A DNA stretch of 50,118 nucleotides, taken from Myxococcales bacterium (GTDB lineage Bacteria > Myxococcota_A > SURF-8). The position numbers were made by a program, and so were the translations under genes. Where the stretch lies: positions 1 to 50,118 of the forward strand of contig QZKR01000020.1 of assembly GCA_003598065.1 (NCBI GenBank), written 5' to 3'. Shown one piece after another: positions 6,403-13,941 of the stretch. Under the pieces are notes generated by a model. It saw nothing but the letters and a program-made list of their open reading frames with translations. It made no database searches and was not told the DNA's origin. Each line of letters begins with the position of its first letter. Positions within the stretch are counted from its first letter, which is position 1.

Positions 6403-6809
6403 GGCTTTGCTGCCGCGTGCTTTTCCCACGCACGATCAAGCAGGGCTTTGTCTTCTGGCGTTAAAGGCTCATCGCGTTCGGCCAAGTCCGAATCTTGTGC
6501 ACGTATTTCGGACAACTCGGCCCGAAGCCGCTGATTGTCCTCACGCACGGCCTCCAAGAGATTGCGAAGCTGGATGGTATCCTCAGCACGGCGCGCGTAA
6601 ATCAGTACCTGGTTAGCTAGGGCGCTGTTTGCCGATTCCAGCTTTTGAACCCTGGCGAGAGCTTTTTCGAGCGCATCGCGGGTGCCTTCCAGCATCTCAG
6701 CAAGGCTGTCATTGTTCGGGATAATCATAGGACACCTTTCATGATCGCAGGCAAATCCAAGCACCTGCATGTTTGTCGCACCGCAGTCTGAGCAATAGCG
6801 TCTCATCAT
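6399..6809 (-). CDS. IS passenger: zinc-ribbon and coiled-coil protein
   Basis: 136 residues from the first ATG (the second, at 6806, is equally possible). The start (RRYCSDCGATNMQVLGFACDHERC) has a C-x2-C...C-x4-C zinc-ribbon pattern. Residues about 35-110 form a long coiled coil (LEKALARVQKLESANSALAN). Its start overlaps the transposase stop, so the two are probably translated together. Not a recognised transposition protein. Confidence 0.7.
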   Translation of the reverse strand: MMRRYCSDCGATNMQVLGFACDHERCPMIIPNNDSLAEMLEGTRDALEKALARVQKLESANSALANQVLIYARRAEDTIQLRNLLEAVREDNQRLRAELSEIRAQDSDLAERDEPLTPEDKALLDRAWEKHAAAKP

Positions 6810-7723
6810 TGGATCAGTGCCTTGTAGGTCAGGCGCTTGCCCTTCGTGCCGCTCACAAAGCTTTCCAGCCGCTCCATGGTGTGACGCTTCACGTTGCCGT
6901 CATTCAGACGGAAGGCAAATTCGTCAACGTAGCGGCCAAGGTGCTTTTTGCTGGCGTGGTGATAGACGCCAATCAGGCCGCGCTTCATGACCGCGAACAC
7001 GCTTTCAACGCCGTTGGTGGTCACGCTATCGCGGACGTATTCGCCTTCGCTGTGGTTGACAGTTTCGTGGTTGAAGAACAGCCCGCCAAGGCCACGGTAA
7101 ACGCCAGCTTCATCGGTGTGCAGCGTGGAACCGGCGGCGACGTGTTGGTGAATTTTGGTGTGCAGGGTCGCCATGTCGGCATCTTCAACCGCCATGGCTT
7201 TCATCTTGCCGCCGCGCTCGCGCATGGCGACAACGGCAGTCTTGCCGACCGTCCCGCGACCGGCTTTGAGCTTCTTGGACTCGTGCTTGTTCTTTTCGAT
7301 GCCGCCGACATAGGTTTCGTCGATTTCGACGATGCCTTGCAGTTTGGTCAGGTCGTCGCCGCAGGCTTCGCGAAGGCGATGCAGGACGAACCAAGCCGAC
7401 TTTTGCGTAATCCCGATTTCCTTCGCCAATTGCAGGCTGGAAATGCCCTTGCGGGCCGTGACCAGCAGATACATCGCGTAAATCCACTTGTGCAGCGGGA
7501 CATGGCTGCGCTCGAAAATGGTTCCCGTCCGCACCGTAAAATCCTCTTTGCACTGGTTGCAGCGGAAGTAGCCGCCCGCCCGCGCCGTGATCCGCTCGCC
7601 AAGGCCACAGACCGGGCACTTGGGGCCTTCCGGCCACAGACGCCCCTCCAAATAGACCCGCGCCGTCTCTTGATCCGGGAACATCGCGAACAACTCAAAG
7701 GTGGAAATCGTGGACTTACTCAT
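6806..7723 (-). CDS. IS1595-family (ISXO2-like) DDE transposase
   Basis: 305 residues, typical for the family. The N-terminus carries a zinc ribbon (CPVCGLG...YFRCNQC, about residues 35-60) and a helical domain. The catalytic domain starts with VEIDETYVGG, and later acidic residues (TLHTDEAGVY and the NGVESVFAVMKRG region) complete the DDE/N-like set. It cuts at the GGG inverted repeats and inserts with 8-bp duplication. All parts look intact, so the element may still be active. Confidence 0.93.
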   Translation of the reverse strand: MSKSTISTFELFAMFPDQETARVYLEGRLWPEGPKCPVCGLGERITARAGGYFRCNQCKEDFTVRTGTIFERSHVPLHKWIYAMYLLVTARKGISSLQLAKEIGITQKSAWFVLHRLREACGDDLTKLQGIVEIDETYVGGIEKNKHESKKLKAGRGTVGKTAVVAMRERGGKMKAMAVEDADMATLHTKIHQHVAAGSTLHTDEAGVYRGLGGLFFNHETVNHSEGEYVRDSVTTNGVESVFAVMKRGLIGVYHHASKKHLGRYVDEFAFRLNDGNVKRHTMERLESFVSGTKGKRLTYKALIQ

Positions 7724-7751
7724 GACCCATATCCCTCGTTTCTATGGGCAA

Positions 7752-7780
7752 AATCTAGTCAAAAATGGCGAGGGAGTCAA
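7752..7780 (-). promoter_or_regulatory. Transposase promoter at the right inverted repeat
   Basis: On the minus strand TTGACT (7780-7775) lies in the inverted repeat itself, followed after 17 bases by TAGATT (7757-7752). Transposase bound to the repeat would block its own -35 box, a common self-limiting arrangement. Confidence 0.6.
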
Positions 7781-7793
7781 GTATATAATTCCC

Positions 7794-7801
7794 TAATATA
7801 T
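7794..7801. repeat. Target site duplication, right copy
   Basis: TAATATAT, identical to 6225-6232. Confidence 0.92.
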
Positions 7802-7815
7802 GGAAGTGTTGTCAT
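7794..7815 (-). pseudogene. 5-prime start of the gene split by the IS
   Basis: ATG at 7815 with a GGGAGAA ribosome site, three bases after the stop of the preceding gene. Seven codons (MTTLPYI) remain before the IS end. It continues in frame at 6224 once the element is removed. Confidence 0.75.
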
Positions 7816-7817
7816 GG

Positions 7818-8075
7818 TTATTCTCCCTGTGCTTGGTGGGTCCACCCCAATCCGAGCTTGCGTGCGCAATCAGGCCCAATCGGGTGCGCCCCGCAATCGC
7901 CAGCGTCGGGCTTGTAATTGGCTTCGTCGGCCGGGTGCAGCACGTAAGCGCCGCCGCCGATCAAGTGGACCATGCGATAAGGCGTGCCCGGCCTGATGTC
8001 GCGCTGGCACCGGCAGCAAAATATATTCGTTTTCGGCTGATGCCGCGCGTTGAAGTCAAGGAATTTCGTCCGCAT
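7818..8075 (-). CDS. Small zinc-motif accessory protein (intact paralogue)
   Basis: 85 residues. FCCRCQRDIRPG is a likely half zinc site, and a second pair of cysteines (AGDCGAHPIGPDCARKLG) could complete it. The C-terminal half is repeated nearly unchanged in the broken copy at 5784-5949, which lacks the first cysteine cluster. It starts at the shared junction GAGAGTGAGCTATG and is second in the block behind the promoter at 8171-8199. Function unknown; a small binding or structural zinc protein is likely. Confidence 0.75.
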   Translation of the reverse strand: MRTKFLDFNARHQPKTNIFCCRCQRDIRPGTPYRMVHLIGGGAYVLHPADEANYKPDAGDCGAHPIGPDCARKLGLGWTHQAQGE

Positions 8076-8078
8076 AGC

Positions 8079-8144
8079 TCACTCTCCCCGTGCCTTGGCG
8101 ATGGCTGGCAGTTCCCGGACGATATTGTGTCGGGTGAAAGTCAT
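8079..8144 (-). CDS. 21-residue leader peptide or small protein
   Basis: ATG at 8144 follows a perfect AAGGAGG ribosome site and codes MTFTRHNIVRELPAIAKARG plus a final Glu. The stop is followed directly by the next ATG (TGAGCTATG). It is the first reading frame after the 8171-8199 promoter. Strong initiation makes translation likely, but it may act only as a leader that feeds ribosomes to the next gene. Confidence 0.55.
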   Translation of the reverse strand: MTFTRHNIVRELPAIAKARGE

Positions 8145-8162
8145 CTTCGGCCTCCTTGGTTG

Positions 8163-8173
8163 ATTGTCACAAT
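8163..8173. promoter_or_regulatory. Operator-like palindrome at the accessory promoter
   Basis: ATTGTCACAAT is a perfect 5-1-5 palindrome that overlaps the end of the -10 box of the 8171-8199 promoter. It resembles the site at 313-323. Confidence 0.4.
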
Positions 8174-8199
8174 ATAGCGACCGGCGGGGCAGGAGTCAA
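8171..8199 (-). promoter_or_regulatory. Promoter of the leftward accessory block
   Basis: TTGACT (8199-8194), a 17-base spacer and TATATT (8176-8171) on the minus strand give a near-consensus sigma70 promoter, the clearest in the window. It drives 8144 down to 4336. Confidence 0.75.
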
Positions 8200-8213
8200 T
8201 AAGGAAGATATTC

Positions 8214-8669
8214 ATGGCGAAGAAAAAAGCGCTTTCTCGGAAGCCTGAAGAATCTGATCTCGGGCCACCAGAACCTACAGCCAGGCTTGAACGCATTATT
8301 GACCAAGCTGCGGCATTTCCCCGTGTCCGGAGACGGATTGAGAATGTGTTGGATTACTACAAGGCGAGCGATCGGATATCGGCGGACCAACACAAGGCAG
8401 GAATGACATTCAGACGGTTATGGATTCTCGCGAATCAGCTACCGAAAATCATTAGTCGATACGATCGAATTGGACATGGAATTGAGGTACTTTGTGAACG
8501 GCAGGTCGAGGCAAAAGGCGAGATAGACAATATTTTACGCAAAATGACCGTTGAATGTCGTGATATCACGGTAACTGTATGTGGGTTGGATACACCTGCC
8601 GGGCGGGGAAAGATGGATTATCTTCGAGCCGGGCTGGACATAATAGGTAACTACAAACCGCTTGCGTGA
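8214..8669 (+). CDS. Possible regulator at the start of the late region
   Basis: 151 residues with an AAGGAAGA ribosome site. The N-terminus is basic, the middle helical (RVRRRIENVLDYYKASDRIS). The end (CGLDTPAGRGKMDYLRAGLDIIGNY) resembles the last helical motif of phage proteins thought to act on transcription, but I cannot place it in a family. It is divergent from the accessory block and just before the small terminase candidate, where late regulators often lie. That role is inferred from position. Confidence 0.6.
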   Translation: MAKKKALSRKPEESDLGPPEPTARLERIIDQAAAFPRVRRRIENVLDYYKASDRISADQHKAGMTFRRLWILANQLPKIISRYDRIGHGIEVLCERQVEAKGEIDNILRKMTVECRDITVTVCGLDTPAGRGKMDYLRAGLDIIGNYKPLA

Positions 8670-8709
8670 ATAAACGGGATATGGTAAAGACGATGGACCA
8701 TCAGAAATT

Positions 8710-9357
8710 ATGTCCATGGGAAACCGTCAAACCAAGCCCGGTGTTGATTGGGAATTGATCCGGCAGAGAATCGCGGCCGGCGAGAGCCTGAGAGAGATCA
8801 GCAAAACGGCCGGATGTTCTCATGTGGCAATCAGCCGGAGAGCCAGGCGGGAGGGATGGGCGGTAATCCCGGCGGCAGCACATTGGGACAAGCGGATTCG
8901 GAAAACCGGAACGGCTCGTAAATTGGCCGCTGCCGAACAAGGCAAACCAGGCGCCGGCTATTTGAAGCGGTACGGTTTGAGAACCCCCGAAAACATTTCG
9001 ATAATCCTAGAACAATGCAAGCTGGGCGCATCCGAGCGAGTGATAGCGGCTAAAATCGGCATGAGTCTAGGCGGATATCAGGCATGGGTCGAATCCGATG
9101 CCGAACTCAGAACCCAGATCGAAGATGCTCAGGCAGACTTTGCATGTCGTCACCTCGATAGCGTCTCAAAAGCCGGATACAGAGGTGATTGGAAGGCTTC
9201 AGAGGCTATCCTGAAAAGGCATAAATTGACGCGCGAAGACTGGAGCGATGGTCAGGGTAAGGTTGCCGCCCAACTTGCAGTCCAGATCAACATTGGCCGA
9301 GCTTCTCCTGACGAACAGCCGCAAGTCATTGAGATATCTGGTAAAACGGCGGATTAG
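8710..9357 (+). CDS. HTH protein, candidate small terminase subunit
   Basis: 215 residues (ATG at 8710 or 8716). Residues about 15-55 form a helix-turn-helix (RIAAGESLREISKTAGCSHVAISRRARREGW), and a second HTH-like unit follows at about 95-125 (LEQCKLGASERVIAAKIGMSLGGYQAWV). Two HTH-like segments, a helical middle and a position upstream of the large terminase fit a TerS that binds the packaging site, although seven small genes or gaps separate it from TerL. A DNA-binding regulator remains possible. Confidence 0.55.
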   Translation: MSMGNRQTKPGVDWELIRQRIAAGESLREISKTAGCSHVAISRRARREGWAVIPAAAHWDKRIRKTGTARKLAAAEQGKPGAGYLKRYGLRTPENISIILEQCKLGASERVIAAKIGMSLGGYQAWVESDAELRTQIEDAQADFACRHLDSVSKAGYRGDWKASEAILKRHKLTREDWSDGQGKVAAQLAVQINIGRASPDEQPQVIEISGKTAD

Positions 9358-9658
9358 CCCGTGCCTGCTTTCCATAATGCATCTTATCCGGTCGTGGTTA
9401 ATAGGCCGTACACGAATGAAAGTGCGGTAATCTGATACCGACCTTTGGTGTCTGGCCGCCGTCGCGCCCGCGCGGCTTCGGCCTCATTCACACCCCCGTT
9501 TCGGTTTCCGAATTCGCTTACCTCCGTTCTAAAAACAAAATCCGCGTGGGTTCCCGGCTACCTGCGGTTGTGATTTTCGCCCGTTTCTGGTCCTGTTCCG
9601 GACTTCGGTGCCAGAAATCCCGTGCTGACACCAGTTTCGCGCTACTTCTGATAGAAGG
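9358..9658. other. 301-base gene-free region with a hairpin
   Basis: No convincing gene on either strand. It holds an imperfect stem at 9584-9617: TTTCTG pairs with CAGAAA and an inner GTCC with GGAC. A GC-rich stretch lies at 9451-9482, GGCCG pairing with CGGCC around a long loop. Lying right after the candidate small terminase, it could contain the packaging start site or a late promoter, but no clear -35/-10 pair is visible. Confidence 0.4.
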
Positions 9659-9904
9659 ATGATGTCGGTGACCCTATTGTTGTGCGCCGCTGCTCTATTA
9701 GGAATGTGGTGGCTTGGGGTTTACGGGCTTATTCTGTTCGGGCAGATTACATTGCCGCTTCACCGTTATTTTAGTGTTCGGGCCGGAGGTCCCTCTTGGG
9801 GGGTAGATGAACAGTTTTCCAGGAAGATGACCGGGCTTGGGGCGATTCTGGCGGCGTGTGTTGCCATACCGGGAGCGACTATTATTTTTCTGCTGGGGCC
9901 ATGA
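9659..9904 (+). CDS. Small two-pass membrane protein
   Basis: 81 residues (ATG at 9659 or 9662; GAAGG lies just upstream). Hydrophobic segments at about 4-30 (TLLLCAAALLGMWWLGVYGLI) and 58-80 (LGAILAACVAIPGATIIFLL) flank a short polar loop. Its stop overlaps the next start. No family recognised. Confidence 0.65.
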   Translation: MMSVTLLLCAAALLGMWWLGVYGLILFGQITLPLHRYFSVRAGGPSWGVDEQFSRKMTGLGAILAACVAIPGATIIFLLGP

Positions 9905-10092
9905 TGCCTGAACCGAAGGAGATCAACATTAACGCCTTTGTCGGGGCATCTCCTTCCGGTACGTTCAGCCTTGTAATACAGTTGGATGGATTCAGGGATC
10001 ATGAACTGGCCACCAGATGCGGCGAAGCTCTCCTGGGGCTGATCTACGAGAATCTGAGACAGAACGCCCCTACCACTGAGGTCGAGCAATGA
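9901..10092 (+). CDS. Small cytoplasmic protein
   Basis: 63 residues. The pattern EININAFVGASPSGTFSLVIQ followed by a helix suggests a compact alpha/beta protein. ATGA-type overlaps bind it to both neighbours. Unknown function. Confidence 0.65.
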   Translation: MMPEPKEININAFVGASPSGTFSLVIQLDGFRDHELATRCGEALLGLIYENLRQNAPTTEVEQ

Positions 10093-10253
10093 ACGGTTCC
10101 CAGAGCCGATCCAAGCGACAAAAGGTCGAGAAGGTCATGGGGGAGTACAAGCGGGGTGAGCTTCACTCCGGCAAGAAGGGCCCCGTGGTCAAATCCAGGA
10201 GTCAGGCCGTAGCGATTGCGATGTCCGAGGCGGGTATCGGAAAGAAAGGATGA
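10089..10253 (+). CDS. DUF6496-like small basic protein
   Basis: 54 residues. KVEKVMGEYKRGELHSG followed by KKGPVVKSRSQAVAIAMSEA matches the pattern of DUF6496 proteins, which are widespread in phages and bacteria and of unknown function. Highly basic, probably nucleic-acid binding. It starts at an ATGA overlap. Confidence 0.75.
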   Translation: MNGSQSRSKRQKVEKVMGEYKRGELHSGKKGPVVKSRSQAVAIAMSEAGIGKKG

Positions 10254-10259
10254 TTGGCA

Positions 10260-10496
10260 ATGTACGCCGGCATGAGATTTGGCATCAGGGCGGTTTTAAG
10301 AAATGGGACGACCATTGAATTCGGCTGGTCTGACAGTGAGGATGTCGTTCGTATTCTTTTCGGAAAATTCAGGTCAGCATTATTGGAATCGGATGATCGG
10401 CGTTTGGGGAGGCCAATTTGGCATCCTGATAGCATTGATGTGTTTCTGGACTTGAGCGAGATTGCTGGCGCATCAATCGTTTCCAGAGTTTATTGA
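10260..10496 (+). CDS. Small protein, unknown
   Basis: 78 residues from the ATG at 10260, with AAGGA upstream (TTG at 10254 is an alternative). It reads like a small beta-rich domain (AVLRNGTTIEFGWSDSED). No recognised family. Confidence 0.6.
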   Translation: MYAGMRFGIRAVLRNGTTIEFGWSDSEDVVRILFGKFRSALLESDDRRLGRPIWHPDSIDVFLDLSEIAGASIVSRVY

Positions 10497-10521
10497 GGCC
10501 AGATGAAGAAGAAATGACCCC

Positions 10522-10683
10522 GTGAAGCCCTGCAAGCACAAATACGACCGAAAACTCCTCAGGGAACACGAGTATATGTGGGATAATTTCAGTGATCCAT
10601 CAAAGTACATCCCTGGAATGTTGTATTACAGGCCGTGTCGGCTATGTGGAGACCGGAAGCTGGTCAAGTGGGTTGCTGATTGA
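10522..10683 (+). CDS. Small zinc-motif protein before the terminase
   Basis: 53 residues from a GTG. KPCKHKYD at the start and RPCRLCGDRKLVKW near the end provide a C-x2-H plus C-x2-C pattern that could hold one zinc ion. Its stop overlaps the TTG start of the large terminase. The ribosome site is weak. Function unknown. Confidence 0.6.
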   Translation: MKPCKHKYDRKLLREHEYMWDNFSDPSKYIPGMLYYRPCRLCGDRKLVKWVAD

Positions 10684-12107
10684 TTGTTCTCGATTACACC
10701 CCGCAACCAAGACAGAAACTGCTCCATGAAACTCCGGCGACGTTCATACTCTACGGCGGTGCTGCCGGGGGGGCGAAAAGCCACGGACTGCGCTGGGATT
10801 TGTACGGTTGGTGTCTGACAGTTCCAGGTATCGACTGCTTCCTTTTCCGCAAAACACTTCCTGAGCTTGAGGCGAATCACATCCGCAAGATGCGTGCGGA
10901 GATTCCCGGCTCCATTGCCACCTACAACGAGTCCCGCAAGAGACTAGAATTCCTGAACGGTTCCGGTCTGAATATGTGTTTCTGCGAAACCGACGATGAT
11001 GTCGTGAAGTACCAGGGCTCGGAAATGCATGTCTTCGCTTTTGACGAGGCTGCTCTTGCGAAACCCGATCACCTGGCCTTCCTGCTGACCCGTAATCGAC
11101 TCGGGGGATTCCAGGAGCGAATCCCGCCGCAATATCGCCATCTTCTGCCGAGGGCCGTGTTTTCCTCCAACCCCGGAGGCCCGGCGCACAACTTCCTGAA
11201 AGAGAACTTCATCGACCCCGCTCCGGCGGAGACGGTCTTTCTCCATCCCCTGTACAGGCGGAAGACCATCTTCATCCCGTCCTCGATGAAGGACAACAAG
11301 TACCTCGATACCGGGTATGAAAACCAGTTCGTCGGGCTGCCCGAGGAACGGAGAAAAGCTCTCGTCGAGGGAGATTGGGATGCCATTGTCGGACAGGCTC
11401 TTCCGATAGACCGTTCCGTCCACATGATTGGTCCATTCAAACCTCCACCCCATTGGACGAAGTTCATGGCGATGGATTGGGGTACGGCGAGGCCGTTTTC
11501 CGTTGGCTGGTACTGCGTCTCGGAGGGGACCGAGGTCGAGTGGAAGATCGGGAATTGGGGGAAGAGATATCTCCCCGCGGGGTCAGTGATTCGGTATCGG
11601 GAATGGTATGGCTGGAACGGCAAAGCCAACCACGGTTGTCGGATGGAATCCCCGGCAGTAGCGAAGAAGATTCTCGAAATCGAAAACGGGGAAAACATCG
11701 ATTACCGTATTGCTGATGGTGCGATGTGGGCCAAAACAGACGGCCCCTCTCCGGCTGAGAGAATGCTTGAAGCTACAGATGGCAGACTGGCCCTTCGCTC
11801 CACAGGGGCCAAGGACCGCAAGATGATGTACGCCGAATGCATTGCGAGACTCATGGGGCAGGACGGCCATCCGATGTTCTTTGCGACATCTGATTGTAAG
11901 CATTTCTGGAGAACGGTTCCAGTATTGATTACAGACGAAATAGACCCCGACAAAGGGCCGGATACAAAGATGGAGGACCACGTATACGATGAATGGTCCT
12001 ATGCTATGCGTTCTCGTCCCTTCATTCAGACGAAGGACGACAGATGGTATCAAGAGAACTACGAAGATTTGAAAAATCTTAAGCCGATTGATCCGTATGC
12101 AACATAA
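10680..12107 (+). CDS. terL: Terminase large subunit
   Basis: 475 residues starting at a TTG that overlaps the previous stop. Walker A is GGAAGGAKS (about 26-34), Walker B is VFAFDEAA (about 118-125), and the RNase H-like nuclease domain begins with FMAMDWGTARP (catalytic Asp about 265). The protein pumps DNA into the prohead and cuts it. With the P22-like portal and a permuted map, headful packaging is likely. Unusually, the portal gene does not follow: a ten-gene glycan and radical-SAM cassette comes first, and its first gene overlaps the end of terL by 11 bases. Confidence 0.93.
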   Translation: MIVLDYTPQPRQKLLHETPATFILYGGAAGGAKSHGLRWDLYGWCLTVPGIDCFLFRKTLPELEANHIRKMRAEIPGSIATYNESRKRLEFLNGSGLNMCFCETDDDVVKYQGSEMHVFAFDEAALAKPDHLAFLLTRNRLGGFQERIPPQYRHLLPRAVFSSNPGGPAHNFLKENFIDPAPAETVFLHPLYRRKTIFIPSSMKDNKYLDTGYENQFVGLPEERRKALVEGDWDAIVGQALPIDRSVHMIGPFKPPPHWTKFMAMDWGTARPFSVGWYCVSEGTEVEWKIGNWGKRYLPAGSVIRYREWYGWNGKANHGCRMESPAVAKKILEIENGENIDYRIADGAMWAKTDGPSPAERMLEATDGRLALRSTGAKDRKMMYAECIARLMGQDGHPMFFATSDCKHFWRTVPVLITDEIDPDKGPDTKMEDHVYDEWSYAMRSRPFIQTKDDRWYQENYEDLKNLKPIDPYAT

Positions 12108-12849
12108 TCCTACCGTCTATATTACCGAACATATCAATTCCAAGGTAGTTGGTTCGGCCTTTGCGGAAGGCTGCGGGGGCCGGATAGCCTCACCCGTTCG
12201 GCTTCTTGATGGGCCGGCAGTCGTATATGGAATCCTTAGAGGATGCGGCGACATCATACGCCAAGCCGAGTGGGTGGGGCGGGATTTCTTCCATATTGAC
12301 CTCGGGTATTTCAAACGGGGTCACTATGAGGGTTACTACAGAGTTACGCAGAACGCCTTCCAAGCCGATCTTGACGATGTTCTCGTAAGACCAGACAGGT
12401 GGGAAACCCTAAAAATCCCCCTTCGTCCATGGAAAAGGACGGGACGGAACGTAGTCGTATGTCCGATGACGGGAGCCGTGGGCGATTTTCTCAACATCAA
12501 TACGAGAAAATGGATCGAAACCGTTACCGACGAATTGAGGAAGTATACCGAACGCCCAATAATCGTGAAGCCTAAGGGCGATGTCGATATATCCGAGATG
12601 TTTGAGGACGCGTGGTGTGTTGTCACACACTCATCGAATGCTGCCGTGGATGCGGTTTTAGCCGGAGTCCCCGTCGTGACCCTGGGGGATTCGGCCTGCG
12701 AACAGATTTCTTGGGGTTTAAGTGATATCGAATCTCCATTCTGGCCTGAACGGGACTGGTGGTGCCATAAACTCGCCTATCATCAGTTTACTCTTGATGA
12801 ATTCCGTAACGGCGTGGCATGGAAAATCCTTCAGGAACACGATGTTTGA
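12097..12849 (+). CDS. GT-B-like glycosyltransferase (capsule/Kdo-transferase type)
   Basis: 250 residues. The C-terminal half has the GT-B donor-site layout: RNVVVCPMTGAVGDF, then RPIIVKPKGD, then WCVVTHSSNAAVDAVLAG followed by VPVVTLGDSA. The THSS-A-DA-L-G pattern is what KpsC/KpsS-type capsule and Kdo transferases use for the sugar nucleotide. The N-terminal half lacks a clear fold, and the protein is shorter than most GT-B enzymes, so it may act with a partner. It opens the cassette and overlaps terL and the next gene. Confidence 0.7.
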   Translation: MQHNPTVYITEHINSKVVGSAFAEGCGGRIASPVRLLDGPAVVYGILRGCGDIIRQAEWVGRDFFHIDLGYFKRGHYEGYYRVTQNAFQADLDDVLVRPDRWETLKIPLRPWKRTGRNVVVCPMTGAVGDFLNINTRKWIETVTDELRKYTERPIIVKPKGDVDISEMFEDAWCVVTHSSNAAVDAVLAGVPVVTLGDSACEQISWGLSDIESPFWPERDWWCHKLAYHQFTLDEFRNGVAWKILQEHDV

Positions 12850-13441
12850 AGTCATCACCATCGAAGGAATCCAGTATCCGAATCACTCTGATGCTCAGAG
12901 ATGGTATGACCAGCTTCAATATCTGAAAATCGGCCTTTCATACGTCAAGAATTTCGACCTCGCCATTGATGGTGGAGCGTTTGTCGGGGCATGGACGCGG
13001 GAAATGGCGAAAAGATTCAAGAAGGTTGTTGCTTTCGAGCCCGACCCGCAGAATTTCGAGCTTCTGAAGCGAAATACGAAGGAATTCGATAACGTTTTTC
13101 TTCACAACGCCGCTTTGGGCGACCAGAACACGAAAATCGGCCTTGACGGCAAGGTTCCGTGTTCAAGATACATCATTCCGGAGGGCGAAATCCAAATGCT
13201 AAGACTGGATTCGCTCAATCTTGCCCCAACATTCGTGAAATTCGACCTTGAGGGCACTGAAATCTTCGCTCTCCGTGGAGCAGAACAGACCCTGAAGGCA
13301 TATAAGCCAGTTGTTCAGATGGAATACAAGGACAGGGTGTGGGATCGATACAATTCCGGTGATCCGGAAAGGCTTTTGAAATCATGGGGCTGGAAATTCC
13401 AGGAAAAGGCCCACGTTGACCGTATCTACACATGGACCTGA
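12842..13441 (+). CDS. FkbM-family methyltransferase
   Basis: 199 residues from the ATG at 12842. DLAIDGGAFVGAWTREMAK is the SAM-binding motif I, VVAFEPDPQN motif II with the acidic residue that binds ribose, and FVKFDLEGTEIFALRGA is the signature FkbM block. FkbM enzymes put methyl groups on sugar or polyketide hydroxyls, often in glycan loci. It overlaps both neighbours (8 and 10 bases), so it is part of one translational unit with the transferases. Confidence 0.85.
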   Translation: MFEVITIEGIQYPNHSDAQRWYDQLQYLKIGLSYVKNFDLAIDGGAFVGAWTREMAKRFKKVVAFEPDPQNFELLKRNTKEFDNVFLHNAALGDQNTKIGLDGKVPCSRYIIPEGEIQMLRLDSLNLAPTFVKFDLEGTEIFALRGAEQTLKAYKPVVQMEYKDRVWDRYNSGDPERLLKSWGWKFQEKAHVDRIYTWT

Positions 13442-13941
13442 TCGAACAGTACCGGATGATGCATGAAGCCGGGAAGTTTCCCGGTTTTTCCTGTCTCCCT
13501 CATCTGAATGAGATCGGTCTTGCGATCATGCGATCGAGATCGAAGACGCTTCTGGACTATGGCTCAGGTGACGGGCAGCAGTACTCTCTTGCCAAGCTCG
13601 ACAAACGCTGGGGTGTTGAGGTCACCTGTTACGATCCAGCGGTGAAGAAATTCGAGACGAAACCATTTCGGAAATTCGATTTCGTTCTCTGCTGTGACGT
13701 TCTTGAACACATTCCGGAAGAGGGCATTGGCCCGGTTCTCGGGGATGTCTTCTGGCACGCCGGGAAATATGTCTTTTTGACCATATCGACCAGGGAAGCG
13801 AGGAAAACGCTTCCCGATGGAAGAAACTGCCATTTGACGGTGAAGCCGATTGAATGGTGGCTACAGCAGATCGGCCCAAGACAGGTGCCCTACGATGTCG
13901 TTTTCGATGAAAAGAATTCTATGTCTTCTCGGGCTTCATGA
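13432..13941 (+). CDS. Class I SAM-dependent methyltransferase
   Basis: 169 residues. TLLDYGSGDGQQYS is motif I and FDFVLCCDVLEHIPEE the typical post-motif-II sequence of small class I methyltransferases. It is shorter than the family norm (about 200) and ends soon after the seventh strand. The substrate is probably a glycan or lipid-linked sugar, judged from the neighbours. Confidence 0.8.
   Translation: MDLIEQYRMMHEAGKFPGFSCLPHLNEIGLAIMRSRSKTLLDYGSGDGQQYSLAKLDKRWGVEVTCYDPAVKKFETKPFRKFDFVLCCDVLEHIPEEGIGPVLGDVFWHAGKYVFLTISTREARKTLPDGRNCHLTVKPIEWWLQQIGPRQVPYDVVFDEKNSMSSRAS

Larger units (their letters stand above)
6233..7793 (-). mobile_element. IS1595-family insertion sequence with passenger genes
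   Basis: A complete element of 1561 bases. It begins and ends with GGGAATTATATAC; the terminal inverted repeats (6233-6254 and 7772-7793) match at 21 of 22 bases. Perfect 8-bp target duplications flank it, so insertion is recent or well preserved. It carries an ISXO2-like transposase and two downstream genes joined by ATGA overlaps. It is inserted seven codons into a small accessory gene. The transposase promoter lies at the right inverted repeat. Confidence 0.93.

Noticed and set aside
6773..7996. 407-codon plus-strand open frame
   Set aside because: Antisense to the IS1595 transposase and crosses the IS end, so it cannot be an old gene.
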